From an uncultured Porphyromonadaceae bacterium (GTDB lineage Bacteria; Bacteroidota; Bacteroidia; Bacteroidales; Muribaculaceae): 47,956 nt of DNA. Of the stretch, positions 10,412 to 17,468 are shown one piece after another. Location: contig CABUIC010000019.1 in assembly GCA_902491515.1 (NCBI GenBank), positions 1-47,956 on the forward strand. Direction: 5' to 3'. The notes under the pieces are model-generated. The model was not told the origin of the DNA. It searched no databases and was given only the letters and a program-made list of their open reading frames with translations. Each line of letters starts with the position of its first letter. Position 1 is the first letter of the stretch. The position numbers and the translations under genes are program-made.

Positions 10412-11533
10412 ATGGCACAGGATGAAAACAAACCGGCATTTGTAAAACGCGACAGTCTTGTCAGCGGCAATGAGTATGCACAGCTCCTTGGACGCCTGAA
10501 AGACCGCTTTCGCCGCTCTCAAATCAAGGCCGCAGTAAAAGTCAACACGGAAATGCTGGACTTCTACTGGACGATGGGACGCGAAATCTCCCAACTCCGC
10601 AAACATGCAAAATGGGGTTCGGCATTTTTCGAATGCCTCAGCCTCGATTTAAAGACCGAATTTCCGAAGCAAACGGGGTTTTCATCGGTCAACATACGGT
10701 ATGCCTGCCGATGGTATGAGTTTTATAACCAAGCGCCTACAATTTTTCAACGAGTCGTTGAAGAATTTGGGTCGGAAAATCGTCACCAAGTTGGTGAAGA
10801 TTTAGAAATGCCTACCGACTTCGGCCTTGTGGCGTGGGGTCAACATATTGACATTTTTACTCGTAGCAAAAGCGTTGAAGAAGCCATTTTCTATATTGAA
10901 AAGACGATAGAAAATGGCTGGAGCCGCCCTGAGCTGGCGAGAGAAATGGCTGACAACCTTTATTCAAAACAGGGTCGGGCCATAACGAATTTCGACAACA
11001 AACTTCCTGCTCCGTTCAGCGGACTGGCGAAGGCAATTCTGAAAAGTCCCTATGATTTCGGCTTCATAGACAAGAAAATAACATCGGAGCAACAGTTAGA
11101 GGACGAGCTCGCAAAGGACATAACACGCTTTCTGCTTGAACTCGGACAAGGCTTTGCCTACATCGGACGTCAGATGGAGCTCAAGATGCCCGGAGGCCAG
11201 ACCTTTGTGCCCGACATGATTTTCTACCACACAAGGCTCAAGGCTTATATTGTGGTCGAGCTGAAGGTCGTTCCATTCATTCCCGAATTTGCAGGGAAAC
11301 TGAATTTTTATGTTTCGGCAGTGGATGAGCTAATGCGTCAGGACGACGACAATCCGACAATCGGTCTGCTTATTTGCAAATCGAAGGACAACACCGTAGT
11401 GGAATGGTCATTCCGCGGGATGTCACAGCCTCTCAGTGTTGCCGAGTACAAGCTCGCCGAGCGTCTATCCCGAATGCTCCCATCTGAGAACGAATTGCAA
11501 AGAATTATCGACACGTACCGGACCGAAGCGTAA
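10412..11533 (+). CDS. DUF1016/YhcG-family PDDEXK nuclease-like protein
   Basis: A 373-aa protein of the YhcG/DUF1016 family. The N-terminal domain (about 20-190) contains the family pattern VNTEMLDFYWTMGREIS, FSSVNIRYACRWYEFY, LVAWGQHIDIF and FYIEKTIENGWSRPEL. The C-terminal domain (about 205-350) has the PDDEXK core with PD at 267-268 and E283-L-K285 in VPDMIFYHTRLKAYIVVELKV. These residues are intact, so nuclease activity is plausible; family members are often linked to mobile or restriction loci. By eye the gene is richer in A/T than its neighbours. It is a lone gene, and its promoter is duplicated almost exactly at its 3' side, which suggests acquisition by an event that copied the promoter. 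A 27-bp near-palindrome lies within the gene at 10741-10767. Confidence 0.88.
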   Translation: MAQDENKPAFVKRDSLVSGNEYAQLLGRLKDRFRRSQIKAAVKVNTEMLDFYWTMGREISQLRKHAKWGSAFFECLSLDLKTEFPKQTGFSSVNIRYACRWYEFYNQAPTIFQRVVEEFGSENRHQVGEDLEMPTDFGLVAWGQHIDIFTRSKSVEEAIFYIEKTIENGWSRPELAREMADNLYSKQGRAITNFDNKLPAPFSGLAKAILKSPYDFGFIDKKITSEQQLEDELAKDITRFLLELGQGFAYIGRQMELKMPGGQTFVPDMIFYHTRLKAYIVVELKVVPFIPEFAGKLNFYVSAVDELMRQDDDNPTIGLLICKSKDNTVVEWSFRGMSQPLSVAEYKLAERLSRMLPSENELQRIIDTYRTEA

Positions 11534-11541
11534 AACGTGGC

Positions 11542-11560
11542 GAGTATTGCAGCAATATTC
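11542..11560 (+). terminator. Hairpin after the nuclease gene
   Basis: GAGTATTG / CAATATTC (one G-T pair) with loop CAG starts 8 bp after the stop codon. A 7-T run follows only at 11572, within the second promoter repeat, so this may be a weak terminator. Confidence 0.4.
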
Positions 11561-11570
11561 TCTGTATGCT

Positions 11571-11608
11571 ATTTTTTTGGAAATTGGCGGGGAAGTTTGT
11601 AAATTTGC
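11571..11608 (+). promoter_or_regulatory. Promoter inside a 38-bp direct repeat, copy B
   Basis: This is identical to 10353-10390 except at one position. TAAATTTG (11600-11607) is the -7 element and the TTTGG after the T run is the -33 element. It drives the 5'-nucleotidase gene, whose ATG follows 23 bp later. It is the probable ancestral promoter of either the nuclease or the nucleotidase unit. Confidence 0.85.
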
Positions 11609-11631
11609 CTTTATTAAGACTGATGCTCTAT

Positions 11632-13200
11632 ATGAATACCCATACCTTTACCGGCCGCGGAAGGTTGCGCGGCGCGTTTGCGGCTCTCGGACTTTGCGGA
11701 GCTTTGCTCTGCGGGGCCGAGGACCTCGTGATTCTTCACACCAATGACACCCATTCCCAGATTGACCCGATCGAGAAATCGGGGCTCGGAGGCGTTATGC
11801 GGCGGAAGGCGGCCATCGACAGCGTACGGGCCGCGGAAAAGAATGTGCTCTTGGTCGACGCAGGCGACGCCGTGCAGGGTTCGCTCTTCTTCTATCTCTA
11901 CGGCGGGGAAGTCGAGGCCCGAATCATGAACGAGATGGGCGTGGACATGGGCATACTCGGAAACCACGAGTTCGACAACGGCATGGACTCCTTGGAGAAG
12001 ATGATGTCGCTGCGCAAGGACGAGTTGCTCGCCACTAACTACTTTCTCGAAAATTCGACGCTGAAAGGCAAGTTCAAGCCTTACACCATCCGTGAGTTCG
12101 GAGGCAAGCGCTTAGGTTTCATCGGAGTGAACCTCAATCCGGAGGGCATGATAGCGGAAGGCAACGCCGATGGCGTGGTCTATTCCGATGCCGTCAAGAC
12201 CGCCAATCTCGCCGCCAAATTCCTGAAGGACATCGAAAAAGTGGACGCTGTGATAGCACTGACCCATATAGGCTACAATCCCGAGACGCCTCCTGGCGAC
12301 AGCATTCTCGCCCTTGAATCGGAGAATATTGATGTAATCATAGGCGGACACAGCCACACCGTCATCGACCCGAAGACCCTGGAAGGCCTCAGGCGCTCGC
12401 AGGCGGTGAACGACGAGGAGCGTCCGGTGCTCGTGACCCAGACCGGCAAGAGCGGCGCATACCTCGGGAAAATCACCATAGACCTCGATTCCATCGGAAA
12501 CGGAAAAGCTCTCCATCCGGAATACGAGCTTATCCGCATCGACAGCCGCTTCGACGGTAAGGCCGACCCGGCGCTTCAGGCCATCATCGATGAATACCGC
12601 CCCGGCGTGGACTCGCTTATGCGGATTCCCGTAGGCCACGCAAAGCGTTTCGTGGACCGCGAGGGCGTGCGGGAACTGAACTTCATGGCTGACTTCCTCT
12701 ATACGCGCGGTAAGGAAATGAGCGACGAGCCGATTGATTTCGCCATCATCAACAAAGGCGGCCTCCGCACCGACATCCCCAAAGGCGTCATCTCCAAGGG
12801 TCAGATAATCAACCTCCTGCCCTTCCAGAACAAGATACTCATCGAAGAAATCAAGGGGGAAGACCTCCGGGATGTTTTCGACGCCATGTCGCGCACGGGC
12901 GGAAACGGCGTGAGCCGTCAGGTCTACTCCGAGTACGACCCCGAGGCGCTGAAAGCTACAAAAATCCTTATCGACGGCAAGCCCCTTGACGACGACCGTA
13001 CATACCGCATCGCCACCATCGACTACCTCGCCAAGGGTGGCGACTATCTCACAGGCCTCCGCGAGGGCACGATAGTGAAAGAAGGCGACAAATGGCTCTA
13101 CGACGAAATGATTGACTGGCTCACGACCGGCTCCGGCAGGGGCAAAGCCTTCGGCGAAGGCTCCCCGAAGCCGAGAATGGTTGCAGTGAGAAAACCTTAA
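11632..13200 (+). CDS. Secreted 5'-nucleotidase / metallophosphoesterase (UshA-like)
   Basis: An exported metal-dependent phosphatase that hydrolyses nucleotides or related phosphoesters in the periplasm or at the surface (522 aa from ATG 11632; ATG 11623 is equally possible). The N-terminus has an Arg-containing start and a hydrophobic segment (FAALGLCGALLC) typical of a signal peptide. Metal-binding motifs of the calcineurin-like domain are ILHTNDTHSQ, LLVDAGDAVQG, GILGNHEFDNG, VIALTHIGYN and IIGGHSHT. The second half is a 5'-nucleotidase C-terminal domain with INKGGLRTDIPKG, LPFQNKI and YRIATIDYLAKGGD. Any start upstream of 11623 lies within the promoter. The next gene starts 16 bp later, so the two form an operon. 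Confidence 0.9.
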   Translation: MNTHTFTGRGRLRGAFAALGLCGALLCGAEDLVILHTNDTHSQIDPIEKSGLGGVMRRKAAIDSVRAAEKNVLLVDAGDAVQGSLFFYLYGGEVEARIMNEMGVDMGILGNHEFDNGMDSLEKMMSLRKDELLATNYFLENSTLKGKFKPYTIREFGGKRLGFIGVNLNPEGMIAEGNADGVVYSDAVKTANLAAKFLKDIEKVDAVIALTHIGYNPETPPGDSILALESENIDVIIGGHSHTVIDPKTLEGLRRSQAVNDEERPVLVTQTGKSGAYLGKITIDLDSIGNGKALHPEYELIRIDSRFDGKADPALQAIIDEYRPGVDSLMRIPVGHAKRFVDREGVRELNFMADFLYTRGKEMSDEPIDFAIINKGGLRTDIPKGVISKGQIINLLPFQNKILIEEIKGEDLRDVFDAMSRTGGNGVSRQVYSEYDPEALKATKILIDGKPLDDDRTYRIATIDYLAKGGDYLTGLREGTIVKEGDKWLYDEMIDWLTTGSGRGKAFGEGSPKPRMVAVRKP

Positions 13201-13216
13201 ATCAAAGAATTCTACC

Positions 13217-16210
13217 ATGAAAACAAATAAGATATTGACCTTGGGGCTCTTGGTGGCCATTGGCGCGGTAGCATCCGCGGCCACGCACCGGGCTCCGCAC
13301 CTCTACGACGGCAGAGCCAAGGCCGCGCGGGCATATGCCGACTCGGTGTACGCGACTCTCGACGAGCCTCGGCGCGTGGCCCAGCTCCTGTTCCCCAAAG
13401 CTATCCCATCGAGGGGAGAGATGTGGACCTCGACGCTGCGCGACTGGTCGGAAAACGTGGGCATCGGCGGCCTGCTCTTCACGGAGGGGTCGCTTGAGGA
13501 ATATGCCGAAATGACGAACTACGTGCAGTCGCATTCGGCCGTCCCGGTGCTGATGACCTTCGACGGCGAATGGGGCCTGTCGATGCGCATTGAGGGAACT
13601 CCGCGCTTTCCGCTGAACATGACGCTCGGCGCCATCCGTCAACCGGGCCTCCTGTACCGTTACGGACGCGAAATGGCCCGTGAGTGCCATCTTGTAGGCA
13701 TTCAGGTGAATTTCGCACCGGACCTCGACGTCAATTCCAATCCGTCGAATCCCGTAATCGGCACGCGTTCCTTCGGCGAGGACCCCGAGTGGGTCGGGAA
13801 GTTAGGTGTGGCCTATTCCCTCGGACTCGAGGACAATGGCGTACAGTCCGTGGCGAAGCATTTCCCCGGCCACGGCGACACTGATGTCGACTCCCACAAA
13901 GCCCTCCCGGCGGTCAGCCACAGCCGGGCGCGGCTCGACAGCGTAGACCTCGAGCCCTTCAGGCAGTATATTGAGGCCAGATGCTCGGGAGTGATGGTCG
14001 GCCACATTTCCGTGCCGGCCCTCGACCCGAGCGGCGTACCGGCCTCAATGTCGCCGGCAGTGACGACCTCGCTGCTTCGCAAGAAGATGGGATTCCGGGG
14101 TCTTATCTACACCGACGCCCTCGAAATGAGCGGAGCCGACGCCGGAAAGGGCGTCAACCGGGCTCTCACGGCGCTGAAGGCCGGGGCCGACGTGCTGCTG
14201 TGCTCCCGCGACCCGCACAGGGACGTCAAAGCCATAAGCGCGGCGCTTGCCGACGGCACGCTCCCGCGGAGCGTGCTCGACGAGCGGGTGAAACGCATCC
14301 TTGAATACAAATACCTTCTCGGGCTGAAGGATTTACGGCCCGTAAGCACCAATATCGACTCGCTCAGAAAAGCTATCGACAGTCCGGAATGCCGGGCACT
14401 GATTCAGGAGCTGGCTGACGCGGCCGTAACGGCCTTATGGAACAAGAGCGGCGCCCTCCCGGTGCGGCATCTCGAAGAGCAGTCGATAGCCGTAGTGAAT
14501 ATCGGAGCCCCGGCGGGGAACGATTTCGCCGGGATGTGCCGGAAGTACGGGAAAGTCGACGTCTACAGCATCGGCCATGCCGGCGCCCTCACTCCCGGGC
14601 TGAGGAAGAAAATAGAGGGCCACAAGACCGTGGTACTAGCTGTCTACAAGGGCGACGCATGGGCCCGCGAGGCATATGCCGACCTCTCGGCCGGCTCCGG
14701 CGAGACCATCGGCGTCTTCATGCTGAGCCCCTACAAGCTCACGGGCTTCGCCGAGGCGCTCAAACGCAATGCCGCGGTGCTTCTGGTCTATGAAAACCAG
14801 CCCTTCATGCGGAAAGCCGCCGCGATGGCCCTTTTCGGAGGGATAAGCGTCGAGGGGCGTCTTCCGGTGAACGTCAGGGGCGTTGCCAAAGCGGGTACGG
14901 GCGTGAGCATAGCGAAAGGCCGTCTGGGCTACGGCGAACCGCTGAGCGCGGGAATGGAGCCTTGGCTGACGGACAGCCTCGACGCGCTGATGAACAAGGC
15001 TATGGCGTCGGGGGCTATTCCGGGCGGACAGCTGCTTGTGGCGCGTAAGGGCGTGGTGGTCCACGACAAGAATTACGGACGCATCACGGCACGCGGCGAG
15101 AAGGTCTCGGGCGAGACCGTCTACGACCTTGCCTCCGTCTCCAAGGCCATAGGAACCCTTCCCGGCATCATGAAGGCTTACGACCTCGGACTCCTGAGCC
15201 TCGAGGACAGCGTGGGGGCTCTTCTGCGCTTTGTGACGGACTCGGCCAAGAAAAGCATCACAGTGCGACAACTGCTGTACCACGAGACGGGTATGCCGGC
15301 GTCCCTGAATGTTTTCGACGCGATGTTCGATCCCACATCCTACGACGGTAAACTGATTTCCGCGAAACGCGACGCGGCACATCCTATAAAAATCCAGAAC
15401 CGCAGCTGGGGCAACCGCACGGCGCGCCTGCGCTACGACCTGACGCGCCGCCGCCAGGGGGAGAACTGGGAGACAGAGGCGGCGAAAGGCATCTACGTGG
15501 GCCGACGGACCTACGACACCCTGATGCAGCGCATCTATGACATCCCGCTGAGAAAGGACCGCTCGTATAACTACTCATGCCTGAACTTCTGCATGCTGAT
15601 GGCGGCGGAGGAAGGCCGGACCGGCATAGCGCACGACCGCTGGGTAGGCGACTCGATATTCGGGCCGCTCGGGGCATGGCGCACGGGCTACCGCCCTCTC
15701 GACGCAGGAATTCCGCTCGGCGAGATAGCCCCGACGGAGCACGACACCTTCCTTCGGCGCCAGACCGTCCACGGCTACGTCCATGACGAGCTTGCGGCTT
15801 TCTCCGGAGGAGTTCAGGGCAACGCCGGTCTGTTCGCTTCGGCGGGAGACGTGGCGAAGGTCTGCCAGATGCTGCTGAACGGAGGCAGATACGGCGACGC
15901 GCGGGTGCTGTCGGAGGAGACGGTGAAGCTGTTCACCACCTCCAAGAGCCCGACCTGCCGTCGCGGCCTTGGTTTCGACAAGCCCGACACGGCCAATCCG
16001 GAGAACTCGCCTACCTGCGATGAAGCGGGCCCTGAAGTGTTCGGGCATCTGGGATTCACGGGAACGGTCTTCTGGGTTGATCCCAAGCAGGAACTGATTT
16101 TCGTGTTCCTGACAAACAGAGTCAATCCCACGCGCGACAACGCGGCCTTCTCGCGGTCGAACCTGCGGCCCGAGCTGTTCCGCCAGACACTGAAAGCGGT
16201 GCGGGATTAG
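13217..16210 (+). CDS. GH3 beta-N-acetylglucosaminidase fused to a serine beta-lactamase-fold hydrolase
   Basis: A 997-aa exported protein with signal peptide MKTNKILTLGLLVAIGAVASA. Residues about 40-390 form a glycoside hydrolase 3 domain of NagZ type: KHFPGHGDTDVDSH with the Asp225-Ser-His227 loop used by NagZ enzymes as acid/base, and nucleophile Asp300 in LIYTDALEMSG. A GH3 C-terminal-like segment follows. From about 590 a class C/S12 beta-lactamase-fold domain has Ser640-V-S-Lys643 (SxxK) and YSC at 786-788 in place of the usual YxN. In Bacillus, NagZ and the neighbouring serine hydrolase AmiE act in sequence on muropeptides; this fusion is likely the single-chain equivalent for peptidoglycan turnover. 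It shares an operon with the 5'-nucleotidase. Its stop codon overlaps the convergent minus-strand gene. Confidence 0.9.
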   Translation: MKTNKILTLGLLVAIGAVASAATHRAPHLYDGRAKAARAYADSVYATLDEPRRVAQLLFPKAIPSRGEMWTSTLRDWSENVGIGGLLFTEGSLEEYAEMTNYVQSHSAVPVLMTFDGEWGLSMRIEGTPRFPLNMTLGAIRQPGLLYRYGREMARECHLVGIQVNFAPDLDVNSNPSNPVIGTRSFGEDPEWVGKLGVAYSLGLEDNGVQSVAKHFPGHGDTDVDSHKALPAVSHSRARLDSVDLEPFRQYIEARCSGVMVGHISVPALDPSGVPASMSPAVTTSLLRKKMGFRGLIYTDALEMSGADAGKGVNRALTALKAGADVLLCSRDPHRDVKAISAALADGTLPRSVLDERVKRILEYKYLLGLKDLRPVSTNIDSLRKAIDSPECRALIQELADAAVTALWNKSGALPVRHLEEQSIAVVNIGAPAGNDFAGMCRKYGKVDVYSIGHAGALTPGLRKKIEGHKTVVLAVYKGDAWAREAYADLSAGSGETIGVFMLSPYKLTGFAEALKRNAAVLLVYENQPFMRKAAAMALFGGISVEGRLPVNVRGVAKAGTGVSIAKGRLGYGEPLSAGMEPWLTDSLDALMNKAMASGAIPGGQLLVARKGVVVHDKNYGRITARGEKVSGETVYDLASVSKAIGTLPGIMKAYDLGLLSLEDSVGALLRFVTDSAKKSITVRQLLYHETGMPASLNVFDAMFDPTSYDGKLISAKRDAAHPIKIQNRSWGNRTARLRYDLTRRRQGENWETEAAKGIYVGRRTYDTLMQRIYDIPLRKDRSYNYSCLNFCMLMAAEEGRTGIAHDRWVGDSIFGPLGAWRTGYRPLDAGIPLGEIAPTEHDTFLRRQTVHGYVHDELAAFSGGVQGNAGLFASAGDVAKVCQMLLNGGRYGDARVLSEETVKLFTTSKSPTCRRGLGFDKPDTANPENSPTCDEAGPEVFGHLGFTGTVFWVDPKQELIFVFLTNRVNPTRDNAAFSRSNLRPELFRQTLKAVRD

Positions 16211-16956
16211 CGGAGGTGTTTTTCCCTCAGCTCACTCAAAGTCCATACTTTCAGGGGATTTGAAGGAGTGCCCGCGCACGGCGCACCTGGTGCGGAAGTC
16301 TCTTTCCGAGGCGACACTGAACCGCCATCCGGATACTGTTCCGGCAACTTCTCCGCAGGAGATTTATCCTGATCCGACTGAGTTTGGGGCCCGAGGACTG
16401 TGTCGATATAAGGGGCTGTACCTTTGGGGAGATGTTCGGCTGTTGGAGGATTGTTGCCGATGCGTTTTCGGGCATTAGCGGCGAGCAGGACGGAGAGTCC
16501 GAGCCGGCGGCTCATTTCGCGGAATCTGGCGACGAAGAAACGCGCGGCGCCACTTTTTCCATACCATTCACAGAGATAGAACATGGAATCGACAACGCAG
16601 ACCTTTGAGCCTGAAGCTACGATGGTTGTCTCCATCTCCTTGAGAAAAGCATCGGTTTCCGAGGGGGAGATGTCGGCAAGGCTGAGGTTAACGCAAAGGA
16701 GCTGGGGGGCCTTGATGCCTTTTGTGCGCTCGACAAAGCGTGCAATGGAGGTCTGAATGCCGAAGAAAATTACCTTGTGGGATTCAGCGACCGAGAGAGC
16801 GATGTCAAGAGCAAGGTCAGCGGCAGCGGCGGAATCCTGAGCGAGGGCACATGCGAGCTGACCTTCGCGCCAGAGGTTCTGGAACAAGGGAGCACGCTGC
16901 GGGAGTTTTGCGAAGAACTCGAGGGTGTCGGAGACGGAACGGATTGTGAAGGACAT
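16207..16956 (-). CDS. RecA-fold (AAA_25/RepA-like) protein with degenerate Walker A
   Basis: A 249-aa protein of unknown function. LWREGQLACALAQDSAAAADLALDIALSVA (residues about 29-57) aligns by pattern with the LWxxGELxLLxAxxGxGKSxLAxxIAxxI start of RepA-like AAA_25 ATPases, but the P-loop has become QDSAAAAD (40-47). A Walker-B-like strand KVCVVDSMFYL (Asp123) and the following RLGLSVLLAANARKR fit the same fold. ATP binding in the usual way is unlikely. The C-terminal 80 residues are Pro/Ser/Glu-rich and look disordered. The stop codon overlaps that of the convergent GH3 fusion. It has its own promoter with a perfect 12-bp inverted repeat. The fold assignment comes from memory of the family pattern and needs a profile search. 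Confidence 0.6.
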   Translation of the reverse strand: MSFTIRSVSDTLEFFAKLPQRAPLFQNLWREGQLACALAQDSAAAADLALDIALSVAESHKVIFFGIQTSIARFVERTKGIKAPQLLCVNLSLADISPSETDAFLKEMETTIVASGSKVCVVDSMFYLCEWYGKSGAARFFVARFREMSRRLGLSVLLAANARKRIGNNPPTAEHLPKGTAPYIDTVLGPQTQSDQDKSPAEKLPEQYPDGGSVSPRKETSAPGAPCAGTPSNPLKVWTLSELREKHLR

Positions 16957-17030
16957 AGTATTAAAAATAGATTTTAGAGTTATTTCTGAGTGCGGACACT
17001 CAACTGCCCTCCCGATGAGGAGGATGGTTT

Positions 17031-17062
17031 CGAGTGCAAATATACAATATTATTTGCACTCG
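17031..17062. promoter_or_regulatory. Perfect inverted repeat overlapping the minus-strand promoter (candidate operator)
   Basis: CGAGTGCAAATA (17031-17042) is mirrored exactly by TATTTGCACTCG (17051-17062) around an 8-nt centre. The left arm contains the -7 element of the minus-strand gene, so a protein bound here would block transcription. A second smaller dyad with the same GAGTG/CACTC ends lies at 16988-17001 in the leader. Confidence 0.65.
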
Positions 17063-17068
17063 TACAAA
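17037..17068 (-). promoter_or_regulatory. Promoter of the minus-strand RecA-fold gene
   Basis: Read on the minus strand, TTTG (17068-17065) and TATATTTG (17044-17037) are separated by 20 nt, an excellent Bacteroidetes -33/-7 pair. The leader to the ATG at 16956 is about 70 nt. Confidence 0.8.
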
Positions 17069-17144
17069 TTCAATTGTATATTTTTACTATTAAATTTGCA
17101 AATCGGCGTTTTAGGGTATTTTAGGGAATAATGAGGGGGGATAA

Positions 17145-17176
17145 TTTGGTGCATATGGAATAAATTCGTATTTTTG
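17145..17176 (+). promoter_or_regulatory. Promoter of the small acidic gene and aguAB
   Basis: TTTG (17145-17148) and TATTTTTG (17169-17176) are separated by 20 nt. The site is about 50 nt upstream of the ATG at 17235 and diverges from the promoter at 17037-17068; the two lie about 75 bp apart. Confidence 0.75.
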
Positions 17177-17234
17177 GGCAATAATCAAAATACACGGGTA
17201 TGTCCGGCCGCGGCCTGCCCCTTACACTATAACC

Positions 17235-17468
17235 ATGGAAGACCTGACAGAATATTTCCTGAACATCCTGCGGCAGACGGGAAGTGTCGATATGGCGGAA
17301 GCGGACTTCAAGCAGAGCCTGATTGACGACCCTGAACTGCGGCAACAATATAAAGAGTACTGCCACGAAAACGGAACAAGCGAGAAGAGCGGTTTCCGCG
17401 AGTTCTGCGAAGAATACATATCGGAGAGCAACGATGTGTGGCAGAATCTGAGCGACTATGACGAATAA
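17235..17468 (+). CDS. Small acidic conserved-type protein, function unknown
   Basis: A 77-aa protein rich in Glu/Asp (MEDLTEYFLNILRQTG ... NDVWQNLSDYDE). The pattern of DFKQSLIDDPELRQQYKEYC followed by FREFCEEYISE suggests an all-helical acidic protein with no signal peptide and no membrane segment. It has its own promoter, and its last 11 bp overlap the start of aguA (ATG at 17458), which argues for translational coupling and for a genuine gene. I do not recognise a named family and give no function. Confidence 0.75.
   Translation: MEDLTEYFLNILRQTGSVDMAEADFKQSLIDDPELRQQYKEYCHENGTSEKSGFREFCEEYISESNDVWQNLSDYDE

Noticed and set aside
17091..17098. TAAATTTG as an extra plus-strand promoter upstream of the acidic gene
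   Set aside because: No TTTG lies at 19-20 nt upstream (the nearest TTG is 14 nt away), whereas 17145-17176 has a complete pair.
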